Shown: in pieces, positions 46,237 through 56,730 of the stretch | Layout of the letters: each line of letters begins with the position of its first letter | How positions within the stretch are numbered: the first letter of the stretch is position 1 | Program-made: the position numbers and the translations under genes | NCBI RefSeq assembly: GCF_030253575.1 | Contig: NC_080563.1 | Location: forward strand, 32,473,001-32,537,000 | Source: Rhododendron vialii | Lineage: Eukaryota; Streptophyta; Magnoliopsida; Ericales; Ericaceae | Direction: 5' to 3' | DNA: 64,000 bases | The notes under the pieces: generated by a model | Seen by the model: the letters and a program-made list of their open reading frames with translations, nothing else | Told to the model about the DNA's origin: nothing | Databases searched by the model: none

Positions 46237-46304
46237 ATCACGTTTATCTTCAAAAGCATGAAATTGAAACACAATATTGAATTACGTCAACTTTGTGACC
46301 TTTT
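46237..46304. repeat. Truncated relative of the 18-20 kb repeat
   Basis: CACGTTTATCTTCAAAAGCA through ACAATATTGAATTA matches the early part of the 1.18 kb unit (near 18,150). It then jumps directly to GTCAACTTTGTGACCTTTT, which lies near the end of that unit (around 19,125). This is an internal-deletion derivative of the same dispersed element. Confidence 0.8.
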
Positions 46305-46305
46305 T

Positions 46306-46520
46306 CACTGCAAGAAAATGCACCATTTGGAACTAAACTTGGCAACTTAAAAGGCAATATTTTTCGCCGGCAAATGTATAACTTGTCTTTTTGCCGACTT
46401 CAATAACTTTCTTCGGCAATACTGGAGAGAAAAAATTAGCACCTCCACTCCAACTTTTTGCCCACAGATTTCCCATTTTTGGCAACGCGTTACGTTGGGA
46501 AAAGGGATATCGCAATTGGA
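46306..46520. mobile_element. CACTA-like terminus
   Basis: Begins CACTGCAAGAAAATG, one base from the CACTACAAGAAAA end typical of plant CACTA (En/Spm) elements. It continues with GCCGGCAAATG, TTGCCGACTTC and TTCGGCAATAC, which resemble subterminal repeats. The other terminus was not found. Confidence 0.5.
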
Positions 46521-48226
46521 GTACGGTTCACTTCGCATTTAGCAATTGTTTGAACTTGAGTCGTTCTCCTATATTGTGGATTGGCCATTTTTTCCCTGTT
46601 ATCTCGTTCATTTATTGTCTACAAAACTCAAATTCTCCCTGTTTTTTATCTTGCCTTACTCATCCTAGTATCAAGATTAGGTAAAACAAAAGGATGGTCT
46701 AGTTAATTCTCTCTTAGATCTTTACGCGCTCACTTCATAATCCTCAGTAGTAAAATGTGCACTTGCAGGGTTGTACGTTGGAGGCTCAATTTGAGTAAAA
46801 CAGAACCTCCTCTTTCAAAAGAGTGACGACGAATAGTAAAATATGCACTTACGGAACTATATGTATTGAGAAGATTTGGACCATTTTTAGGTGCAGTAAA
46901 CCCATTGTGTTGCTTACCTATCATAAGTAAGTGGTGTTAAAAAAGTACTAGTAAATCAGTTTGTGCCAGAGTGATGGTTAAACAATCGGAAGCTATAATT
47001 GACTACAGTTGATGTTGATTTGATTAAGAGTATAACCAATTTATCATACCATTTTCGATTGAATAATATGACATAAATACAAATGTAAGAACTACTCATG
47101 GTTGTTAATAATGATTGAAAATTGATACAATTGGCTAAAGTGAATTGATTGATTTGATTAAGAGTTCAACCATTTGATCAGATCATTTGGATTGGTCAAT
47201 TAACATAAGTGGTATTGAAAAAACCCGGCATGGTGGCCGCCATCACCTCCTCCACCATTGTTGACAAAATCGAAACCCATTCTATGAAAACCAATTCAAC
47301 ACAGATTGGTGGCGGTCAATCCAAATATGCAAGGGATTGGATATATTTCATCTCACATGGAGAGGATCTCAACCCATATTCATAAGTAGTGACAAGTTGG
47401 GGAGAACCCTAGGGAGAGAAAAGTTCGTATTCTCTCTCTATCTCTCTCTGGACTTGGAACTATATCATCTTTGACTTCACAATTCTCTTTCATTTGATAA
47501 TTGTAGGACATTTCCTCTTACGGAGTACTTTTTTTTTCCCCCTTTTTGGTTTCTATTTGTATTAGGAATTGTTGACAGTAATCAAAGAAAAAAAAAAGAA
47601 CAAAAGTGAAAGAAGTTAACTGTATTGCTTTACATTCCATTTCTCCTTCCTTGTGAATGAGTCATAGTTTTTGAACACAAATCACCAAAAAAAAAAAAAA
47701 AACCCTAAATCTAAAAAGTGACCTTTGTGTGTCCAGGTAGATCCAAGGCCTTCTAACCCCCCTTCTTTCGGAGGTGATTCGAGCTTGTACCTGCGGGACT
47801 AGATTTGCACGTCATCATGTGGCAGCGTCTAAGGGAATCGATTCATAACTAACCAAATAAAAATGCCAGCATCTCATCCAACTCAGCCACCGCCATTGCT
47901 CAGAACTTTAAACCACCCATTTGCTCAGAACTTTCACTTGGTAAAACCATCACATAATGCAACATCTATGGAACAAGAACAGTTTACATGTTTCATTGGC
48001 ATGAAGGGGAAAAGAAATGCAATTCTGGAATTAGCTAATCAATATCTGTATTATAAAATGGGAGTCGAAGCAAAAGAAAAAAAGAGACTGTTTAGTAAGC
48101 AAGAAGCATACACTAGAGCAAATCCCCAAAAGAGAGAGAAAGAATTACAGTGATAGAGTAAAAGGAATTATGTGCTTTTCTAGATGGTTAACAACACCGA
48201 TTGCGGTGGATTTGTGCATCAATGAA
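46521..48226. other. Intergenic DNA and kinesin 3' UTR
   Basis: No recognised gene. A near-repeat TTTGATTAAGAGT(A/T) occurs at 47,020 and 47,155. The 96-residue frame at 47,863-48,153 has no recognisable domain; the part near 48,226 probably includes the kinesin 3' UTR. Confidence 0.35.
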
Positions 48227-50668
48227 TCATAAAGAAGGCAACAAAGACCTCCTGTTACTTTTCATGCCTCTCAACTTCAATGGACTCCATACAAGGTGTT
48301 TCCTTTGTAACGCCACAACCGTTGGATGCTTTGGCTTCCATGACCCTGCTTGTGTTGGAGGGCTTCCCATAAACTTACTACTTCTTGAACCAGCAGCAGT
48401 TGGTGTCGCCTCCACCATCCTATTAGCTTCTTCTTTCAGTTGTGGCAATGGAGAGTGCGCCCTTGATGTGCGCCATAACCTTTGTGGGTCCCACACAAAA
48501 GACTGCCTACCCACCACGCGATCAGTCCTTAACCGAGTTGTGTTGAGTGGAGTCATCACATTAGCATTTGTCTCCGAGCGTAGGGTTGCAATGGAGGCCC
48601 TCCTCCGAGGCTGAAGGGCCTTTTGAACTGTTGTCGGAGGAGGTCTAACAGCAATGGAACCCCTTCTTGCTCTCAAGACTGTTATTGTCTTTCCCTTTGC
48701 CGACGATGGCATCATCATTTTTGACATGTTTTCTTTGTCATCTCTAGTGGCATGGTGACTAAAAGTGGAAGACTTGTAAGGAGGGACGGGAGTTGGTGGA
48801 GGTAAGAAATTGCTGATTCTTCGAAGGGGCATCCTCAGTTTTGAAGGACATAATGGTGGTTTTTTATCTGCAACTATGGTCTTCTTCTGTGCTTGGTTTA
48901 AAGCTGAGAACAAGGCTGGAGACTGAGCAGAAACAGCAGCAAAAGCTCTAGTTTCCTGTTTCAGTCTGGTTTTTCTCTCCTCTCCTAATTGGTTCTCAAG
49001 ATCTCGAACCTGTTCAGTAATTCAAAGGAAGATAAAATAAATTTGGATGACTTCCATATTTTCCCAAAATGAAGCTGCAGTATTTGAGATGCCCTAACAA
49101 GCACAGATACTCGGATAGAAAAGCTTTTACAAAATTAGGACGCCGGCATGGTGGGACACATTGAAAATATGAAATAAATTTCTAGTACCATACAAATTCA
49201 TATAAAAGTCAAAAAGATTATTTCTCCCAAATGACAAATTAGCATAAAATCCATACCCAATATTAACATTATGAAGATAAAATCAACAGCCTCTACAGTA
49301 TCTAATAATTGAATATCCATGGAAATCTTGACTCCGGGCATCTCTCTTTCTTACAAATTGCACCTTGATCCCTTAATGTGTCCCAAGTGTATCCAATGAA
49401 TCAGTATTTCGACACGTGTCTAGAGCGTTTCGTGTAGTCACCTCCGTCATATCTAGTGATAGATACTTGAGGTTGGCAGACTTGTTAGTGCTTCTTATGA
49501 GATGCCTACAGGAAATTGGCCATCTAAAAAGAACCTTCCCATTCGTACCAAAAATTAAATCATCCATCTGCATTTTTGCGGGATTTACCCTTTCATCTAG
49601 GTATTGCTTTAAAATTTTGTGCTCATTCATTACCTTCTCGTGAAGACTTTTGCAGATTTGGTCTTTAGCAGTGAGTCGTAACTGCAAGCACTGCAAGCTG
49701 TCCTGCAGTTTCTTTGTTTCCTTCTCATCATGTTTGGATTTTTCTGCCTGTTTTCGAAGTTAAAAATCATCAGCTACGGCAGCTTTTGAACTCAAAGTAA
49801 ATAGTTCAATCGGTAAAAAATGTTCTACTTCTGCGTACCAGTTGCTTGTATTTGAAAAGTTCCATGAGATCTGACTGTTTGCGAGCAGGACCATGCTCAA
49901 TTCCTCGGACACGACTAGCAAAATTAAGTGAGCAAAGAGTTTCTCCCAAATCAACAGAACTTGGGCTAATCTGGACAATCATGAGGGTCTTGCAATCTCC
50001 TCCTGCATAGTTCCAGTAAGTTTTACTTGGTGAGAAAGGCAGTGGATAGAAACAACTGAGTTCCTACTTAACAAGTCTGTATCTTGAATGGAATCCTAAG
50101 AAGTTAATCCAAGGTGATAGCACAATTACTCCTTCCATCCACTATTCAGTCCTTTTGGAAACTCCAACTTCTAAAGTGGATTTCGATGGCATTATTTCCT
50201 TATTTGCCTACAATTTTTACGTTTTCATATACAGTTGCAGCTATTTAAAATAGAGCTTTGGAAAATTACAAACTTTTTGCTTCGACTATTCATAATGGAA
50301 AAGATGATTTTTTGACATCTAACAAAAGAGAGGACCAGAATATGGATGTAGAGAGTATATTAACAATTGGAAAAGAAAGGACAGAGAATGAGGGATAGAG
50401 AGAGTATTAACAAAGCATTACTCGTGTATATTCATCATGAGATTGTCCAAAGCAGTTGCACTACATTTATTTAGAGCTTCCACTTCAAGGAGGTGAAATA
50501 CAAGACAAACAGATAGACTCACCTAGAGAGCTCTGCAGCATATGAGTAAGCTTGGAATTCCTGGTTAAACAGATTGTAAAAAACAATAAGAAGAATGTGA
50601 AGGGCATAAATTTGTGTACATGGCATGCATGGTGTTTGTATGTTTGTGCGTGTTTGTGTGTGCATGTG

Positions 50669-50721
<53 letters not shown>

Positions 50722-53700
50722 TGCCTGTATGGAATGTGCGCCGTCTTCAATGCCAGTGCAGAGATAACATCACCAAGGGCTGAGAGGGATTTATTAATAA
50801 ACTGAGATTCTTTTAGTCTTTCACCTTCAACTTCAATCTTCCCCACGCGCTCACTACCAGCCAAGTCCACCAGCCAAAGGTGGCTCCTTGTCGTCTGCCC
50901 ATTTATTAAATCCTTTCCCTTAACTGTCACCCTCAACAAGCTGCAACAAAAAGACTTTTTTGATCATAAAGAGGACAATCAAAGATCTAGTTCAGTTACC
51001 TTATGGTACCGTCAAAGACTCAAAATACTCAAGTTTTCACTCTTAAGATTATCTCTGTCTTTTTGTTGCTCCAATGTCATTACCAAGTGAACTGTCAAAC
51101 TTTGGCAATGCCAAATTTTCTTTTCTTTTGCCTTATGGTTCGTGTTTTAAATCATTCCGAATTTAATATTGTGTTAGCTCATTAGAAAGGAATTCACAAT
51201 TACCAGTGTGAACGGCTACTAAGCTCATTAGCATTAGTACATCCAACAGATCTGGCTCGACTCCCAGACTTAAGCAGCTCCCATACTTCATCTGTACCAA
51301 AAACACGAGCTTCAACTAGTCCTGGGACTTCCTGTGTACCCTCTGCTGTTTGCTTTATCTCCAACCTTCAGTTTCACAAACACAAAATACTCAAATCTTT
51401 TCATGACCGTATATTAACAGATAAACTACTGGACTAATAGAGATAAGATCAACAACTTGAACACACTGTCGTAGAAAAGTCAGATATTAAGGAGAAAAGA
51501 TCAACAACTTGAACACATTGTCATAGAAAAGTTAGATATTAAGGAGCAGTACAAGTTCCTGACTAACCCGTATTTCGTTGTTTGAAAAGGACGGGAGAGG
51601 GAAAAAAGAGATGGCAAGAAGGATTAAAATCTAAACACAGGGATTTTTTACTATGATTTTCCTGCATTTTCAGCAAGTACGTGCACCATAAATACTCAGA
51701 CAAAAGAACATATTTATGATGATCAACTTGAGTAAGCAAGTAAAGAAATGGTCAGAGACTTCCCAAAATCCCTGAAGCAACTAAGTTCTAAGAGGAATTG
51801 GAAACTAATGGACACGTGTGATACTTTCTACCGCAAGTTTTAGTTGTCTGTTGATAACATGGTATATCCAACTACTTGAAAAGAATCCCAAAGAGCTTCG
51901 CATGCGCAATGAAATGTGTTTTAAAACATTACTCATTCCATAAAGCTGGTGTGAGCTAGCATTCAAATGCAATTGAGTTCTATCAACATATATTCTTTCT
52001 CCCAGAGCTATTTATTTGAGTTAACCTTCGCATAAATATCTTAATACACATGCCTATCAAAAAAATATATCTGAATACACGGATCATTTTCCTTTTTGCA
52101 ATAGTTGTACTGTTCTCTACATTTTCCACTTCATAAACTAAGGAATACAACAATGCAGAATTGTCTCATTTGCTAGAGTTGAAGCATATATCTAGCAAAA
52201 AAATCTACTTAAGGCTGGAGCAAGAGAAAACTCACTTTTTAGCAGGTTGGTTTGAGTTCTCTATTAGAAGGTCTCTTATCTTCTCATTATAAACCTCCAA
52301 CATGCTGACGAAAAGTTCGTATTTCATGACACTGCTCCTTTCATTGGAAATCCTGAACAACTCCTCCAATGTTCGGTAGTTCACTCCCCTATTTTCATGT
52401 GTTCCTTCCATAGTGAATGTTTTTCCGGTCCCAGTTTGTCCATAAGCAAATATGCAGACGTTGTATCCATCCAACACAGAGGTCACTATAGGTGAAGTTT
52501 GTGAAAAAACAGCCTCTACATACCAAAAGAAGGTTAGAAACTTAAAGAGAGAAAAAACCATTAGATAGAATCATAGCAGGAAAAAGGCAAAGTAAATTGT
52601 TAACTGTGAGTTTTCAAATTACCTTGGCTGTCTTCGGGCCTGAATACATGATCAAACTTGAACTGCTTTTTGGAAGAATCAGAGCAAATGATTTGTAACT
52701 CATTTTCCTGAGATGAGTCGAAATCAACAATAGAGGAAGACCCGTTCGTAGTTTCATCATGATTTAGTGGTCTACATCTGCAGAAGACCCTAATATTCCC
52801 TTTAAGCTCAATCACTTCATTATAGAGCCGCTTCCGTTCGGAACTCTCTTCATTATACTTCTTTTTCAGATGTTCATTCTCAGAACCTAATACAACAAAG
52901 AAAGTGCAAAACAAACCACTTAAAACCTGCAATAGGGGAGGGAGAGAACAAGAACTAAAAGTTAATTTCTCCACATACTGAGGTTCTGAAGAGCACTAAA
53001 CACTTCAGAGCAAGGAAAACAATCAGCAGTGATGCCTTTAACTTCACTGCATAAAATTGCATGATCCTTCTTCAAATTCTGAAACAGAAATGCAGTGGTG
53101 ATAACTAGAAAGAATGCCAACAATTTGGATAAACATTTAAGATGACTATTTCAAGGGAACATCTTTGAAAGATTTACCAGGACTTTGTTGTTTAGTTCTT
53201 CAATTTTCTGAAGAAACGGAAGAGTCTGCACTTCATCAGCACACATTTCGTGGTTTCCATCCAAAACATCACTCTCATCCATTGGAGCATGAATATTACA
53301 GTTTTTTAGTGAGCTCGAGATGTTAGTGCTTCCTTTAAGCAATTTCATTGTCAAATTATTTCCCCCAATTTGTTCTGAAACATTACCAAACACCTTAGAT
53401 CAGTTCCCCCGTCACAAAAAGACAAAGAAAATGGCAGTATATAGCTCCATTAGGGTGCAGAAGAAGTCTTGGGCAACTGACAAAGTTTGGTATCCAATTT
53501 CAACCAACTTATAAAGAGAAAATAAGAAGGAAACCCATAGGTAGTAAGAAAAATTAGGGTTCAATCTCAGTTGAAAGCAAGAAACATTGATTCACCTTAT
53601 TTCTGTAACTTTAAAGACAAAAGCACAGAAAACACAAATCTATGTCGCAAGTTGCAGTTTCTAGGGTTTGATCCGAAATACTACCATATACCCTTTGAAA

Positions 53701-54530
53701 AATACATGCATCACAAAAAGACAGAGGAAATCAAATGCTCCATGTGGTCGCAGAGAAATTGTTAGAACACGTTTTAATTTCTCAATTCCATTTATGTATT
53801 TCCAATATCTAAGATAAATAGCACGTGCAAAAAAGTACTTACAAGTAATTGAGCTTATAGAGAAAATAAGAGAAAACTAAAGAGGATTAATTTCTAGGGT
53901 TTGAACTGAACTACTACCATATACTCGTAGATCCGTACACACATCGCGAAAAGACAGAGGAAATCAAATGCTCCTTATGGTCGCTGCGAAATTGTTCAAA
54001 CTCGTACTACTTCCTCAATTCCATTTATATGTTTATTTAAATCTACGATACAATAAAGAACATATGCAAAACAATTCTTCAACTAATTCTGATTAAAGAG
54101 AAAATAAGAGTATACTAAAGAACATTAAAGATGTTAGGGTTAGATCTCAATTGAAAGCAAGAAACCTTTTTTCTTGAACTTTAAAGATAAAACGAATAGA
54201 AAACAGTAAAAAAAAAAAAACAAAGAAAAAACAAAAACAAAAAACATACCTGCTTCGCAAGTTTCAGTTTTTAAGGTTAGATCTGAGGCCAGATCAAGAA
54301 ACTCCGTCTCAATCTTCATGCTAATTTCACTCTTATCACTGTTATCGGAGACAATGTGATTGCAATTGGGCGAGAGACTTTCTAGGGCTTGATCTGAACG
54401 AAACAACACACAAGAAACAAATTGAGATATAGAACGATACAAGTGAAAATCATACTCGCCTATAAATGTTTGTACCCCATGTATAGGCGTCTATAGATAC
54501 AGAAATTTAAGTATTACCTTCCATGAGCAT
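48227..54530 (-). CDS. KIN14S: Kinesin-14 motor, KIN14S-like (824 aa, twelve coding exons)
   Basis: Exons in transcript order: 54530-54518, 54393-54250, 53374-53178, 53078-52979, 52886-52623, 52515-52236, 51365-51204, 50940-50725, 50560-50523, 50002-49839, 49747-49634, 49009-48227 (825 codons with stop). Residues 1-150 are variable. A short coiled coil leads into the kinesin-14 neck ([14 protein letters not shown], residues 178-191) and the motor: P-loop GQTGTGKT about 265-272, switch I NELSSRSH about 379-386, switch [11 protein letters not shown] 410-418, then HIPYRNSKLTH. The tail has [20 protein letters not shown] coiled coil and a basic Ser/Pro-rich C-terminus (about 590-824). Neck before motor marks a C-terminal-type, minus-end-directed microtubule motor. 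The intron between exons 8 and 9 has a GC donor. Exon 1 codes only 13 bases. Confidence 0.93.
50660..50720. repeat. (GA)n microsatellite next to the GC donor
   Basis: About 50 bp of GA/CT in kinesin intron 8, starting within ten bases of the 5' splice site, so it forms the pyrimidine-rich start of the intron on the coding strand. Confidence 0.93.
51444..51546. repeat. 53 bp tandem duplication in a kinesin intron
   Basis: Two adjacent copies of AGATCAACAACTTGAACACA followed by GTC(A/G)TAGAAAAGT and AGATATTAAGGAG. Confidence 0.85.
53554..54175. repeat. Degenerate tandem repeats in kinesin intron 2, related to exon 2
   Basis: Two copies of about 230 bp, 53,663-53,892 and 53,893-54,130, share TCTAGGGTTTGA, TACTACCATATAC, AGACAGAGGAAATCAAATGC and TCAATTCCATTTAT. 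Their leading segment (TCGCAAGTTGCAGTTTCTAG at 53,645) resembles the start of exon 2 on the plus strand (TCGCAAGTTTCAGTTTTTAA at 54,256). TTAGGGTT(C/A)(A/G)ATCTCA also recurs at 53,554 and 54,134. Confidence 0.75.
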
Positions 54531-54570
54531 TCGAATGTTTGGCTGAGAAAGAGTGACAAGCAGTAGATCT

Positions 54571-54684
54571 TCAGAGAGAGAGAGAGCGAGCGTTGAATCG
54601 TAGAGAGAGGAAAAAAAGGGAGATATACGTCGATGATGATTGATGAAGATAATGATGATGGGCTCTGAAAGCTAGAACTAGAAC

Positions 54685-54720
<36 letters not shown>
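54571..54720. repeat. (GA)n tracts in the kinesin 5' leader
   Basis: GA/CT tracts at 54,571-54,589 and 54,688-54,720, within about 200 bp upstream of the kinesin start codon. Confidence 0.9.
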
Positions 54721-54722
<2 letters not shown>

Positions 54723-54730
54723 TAGTTGAA

Positions 54731-56256
54731 GCCTCTTGTAACGGCTCAAACTTGAAGGAATGGGGGTTTTGGGGCTGTTTGGCACGATTCAAGTTTTTTT
54801 GAATTGGGTATCAATCTGAGTCGTCGGATGGGTGGAGCCTCTTGTAACGGCTCTATTTCCAATGGAGCGTTTTGGCTGAACGGGTTAACGGTTTTTGACC
54901 CGCTCCGGTTGCACAGTCCGAGAAAAAGTTGTGTCAATGTTTGTAGTCTGCTGGAAAAGTGTCCAAATCAGACCCACGAAAGGGTCGAGTTTTGTTTCTC
55001 ACATACAATTGAAATTTGATTCAGGGATCATGTGCGAGAAAGTAATTACTTTTAAATTCGTTTGTTCAGGCGTGAAAAATTCGCCTTTGACTTAATCAGA
55101 GAAGAACTTAGTCGAAGTCTGTGAAAGTTGACCCAAACATTCTTAACTGTCATATCAAAGTTAAAATGTCTAAATTAAATAAAAATATGCAAGGCAAATA
55201 GAGTGGCAGCCAAATAATAGATGTCATATGTTCCATGCACAAGGTTTTATAGGCCACCAACCTCATTCCCTCCCTGCTAATTAGTAGTAGTATAATAGGA
55301 TATGTCTTTGTCCTAAAAAAAATTACAACATATGTGGAGGAAACTTTGTAATTTAACCTGAGTTATGACTGTCTTTAATGTAAGCTGATTTAATTACGCT
55401 TTTAGAATTTTTTATTTTGTCCATCAAATTTTTATCTTTTTTATTTTGTCAAATAAATTTAAACTTTCAGAAATAAACTAATTAAAAAAAGTATACTAAC
55501 GTATTGTGTCTTTGTAGTTTCTTTTAGATTTTGTTGTTACTTTTTGATTTATCTCACCAAGACAGATGAAAAAAAGAGTATAAAATTTGGATCGAAAGTA
55601 GGAAAAAATGGAAAATATGTGATATTACGTTCACACATTCAAATAAGTGATGTAGAAATCTTTTATTGCAAAAAGGAAAGGTAAAAAAAAATAAAAAATG
55701 TTGAACTCAAAATTGAGATAAAGCCCTTAAAATATTTAATTATCAGTCCAATACCATGAAAAACGCATGCAAATTAGATATTTCTATCTTGTCTTGATGG
55801 ATATAGTTTTATGTGATAGAATTTGAACCATAATTGATTCTTCAAACTACTATTAATCGAGAACATAATTCACGAGAAATAATAATAAAAAACGCCATCA
55901 AAGTGAACTTACTCATTTATCCAAATTTTTAGTACTCATTGTCTTCTGGCATTGGTTTTTCTTATGCATGAAATTTTTCTCGTGTGAGTAAAGGATAATT
56001 TTGGTCCATTTATGTCTTCGCAGTTTAATTCCCCGAAAATTAACTAAGCTAAAATACTTAATTTATGTGAAAACACTATTTATTAATGCTCCTTAATATT
56101 CCCTTTTTTTTTATATGCAACCATTTCTTATTTATTTCTTGTTCATTTACCTTTACACTTTGATAGACTGCCGAGTGTCTAGAATATCTTAAGAGGGAAA
56201 TTTTTTATCTCAAGAAATAAGAGTACTTAAATATATATAAATATGGGCAAACTAAA
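54731..56256. other. Divergent intergenic region between kinesin and LPA3
   Basis: Holds the kinesin promoter and, further right, AT-rich sequence. A 17 bp direct repeat GCCTCTTGTAACGGCTC occurs at 54,731 and 54,837. No gene recognised. Confidence 0.45.
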
Positions 56257-56400
56257 GGGAAATGACTTCTGCACTCCATATTTTTATAAGTGCACTTCAA
56301 ACAATTTTTTTTTTTTGTTAGGGGTAATTTGAAGGGCTAAAAGATAATTTTTTGAGTGCTTTTATATTTATGAAAATGTGGAGTGCAAAAATTAATCCCT
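56257..56400. mobile_element. 144 bp foldback MITE, related to family G
   Basis: Left end GGGAAATGACTTCTGCACTC and right end GGAGTGCAAAAATTAATCCC are imperfect inverted repeats. GCACTCCA is shared with the family G copies at 34,334 and 63,101, though the inner sequence is different. Confidence 0.65.
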
Positions 56401-56551
56401 GTTAAATTTTCCTATTTATATAAATGAGAGATAGTCTAAAATTTTAGCCTGAGGTTGGTGATCCAAAAAATAAAAAATAAAATAGAGCCTTTCTCGTCAG
56501 GAAATTGGTCCTCAATTAGGACCCACCAGCTCCGCTCGGCCCACTACCAAT

Positions 56552-56559
56552 TATATATT
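56552..56559 (+). promoter_or_regulatory. TATA box of the LPA3 gene
   Basis: TATATATT about 175 bp upstream of the ATG, in otherwise GC-richer sequence. Confidence 0.4.
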
Positions 56560-56730
56560 TTGCTATCCAAGGATGTAGTGGCCACACAAGCTGCGGTGGT
56601 TTTTAGGCTTCCACACTGAATAATATTTCCCCAACTTATCTCCTCCCTCCACCGAGCACCAATTTGGGCTTCTCCAGTAGCAGTTTCAAGAAAATGGTGG
56701 GGGGTCTTTGAGCAATACACAGAAACTTCC

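Noticed and set aside
47863-48153. 96-residue ORF downstream of the kinesin
   Set aside because: No domain, random-looking composition, and position consistent with kinesin 3' flank on the opposite strand.
48201-48614. 137-residue plus-strand ORF
   Set aside because: Antisense of the last kinesin exon, whose sense frame is continuous with the motor.
52232-52561. A stand-alone 109-residue kinesin fragment starting before VEAVFSQ
   Set aside because: The upstream part is intron; the TAG acceptor at 52,516-52,517 joins it in frame to the previous motor exon.
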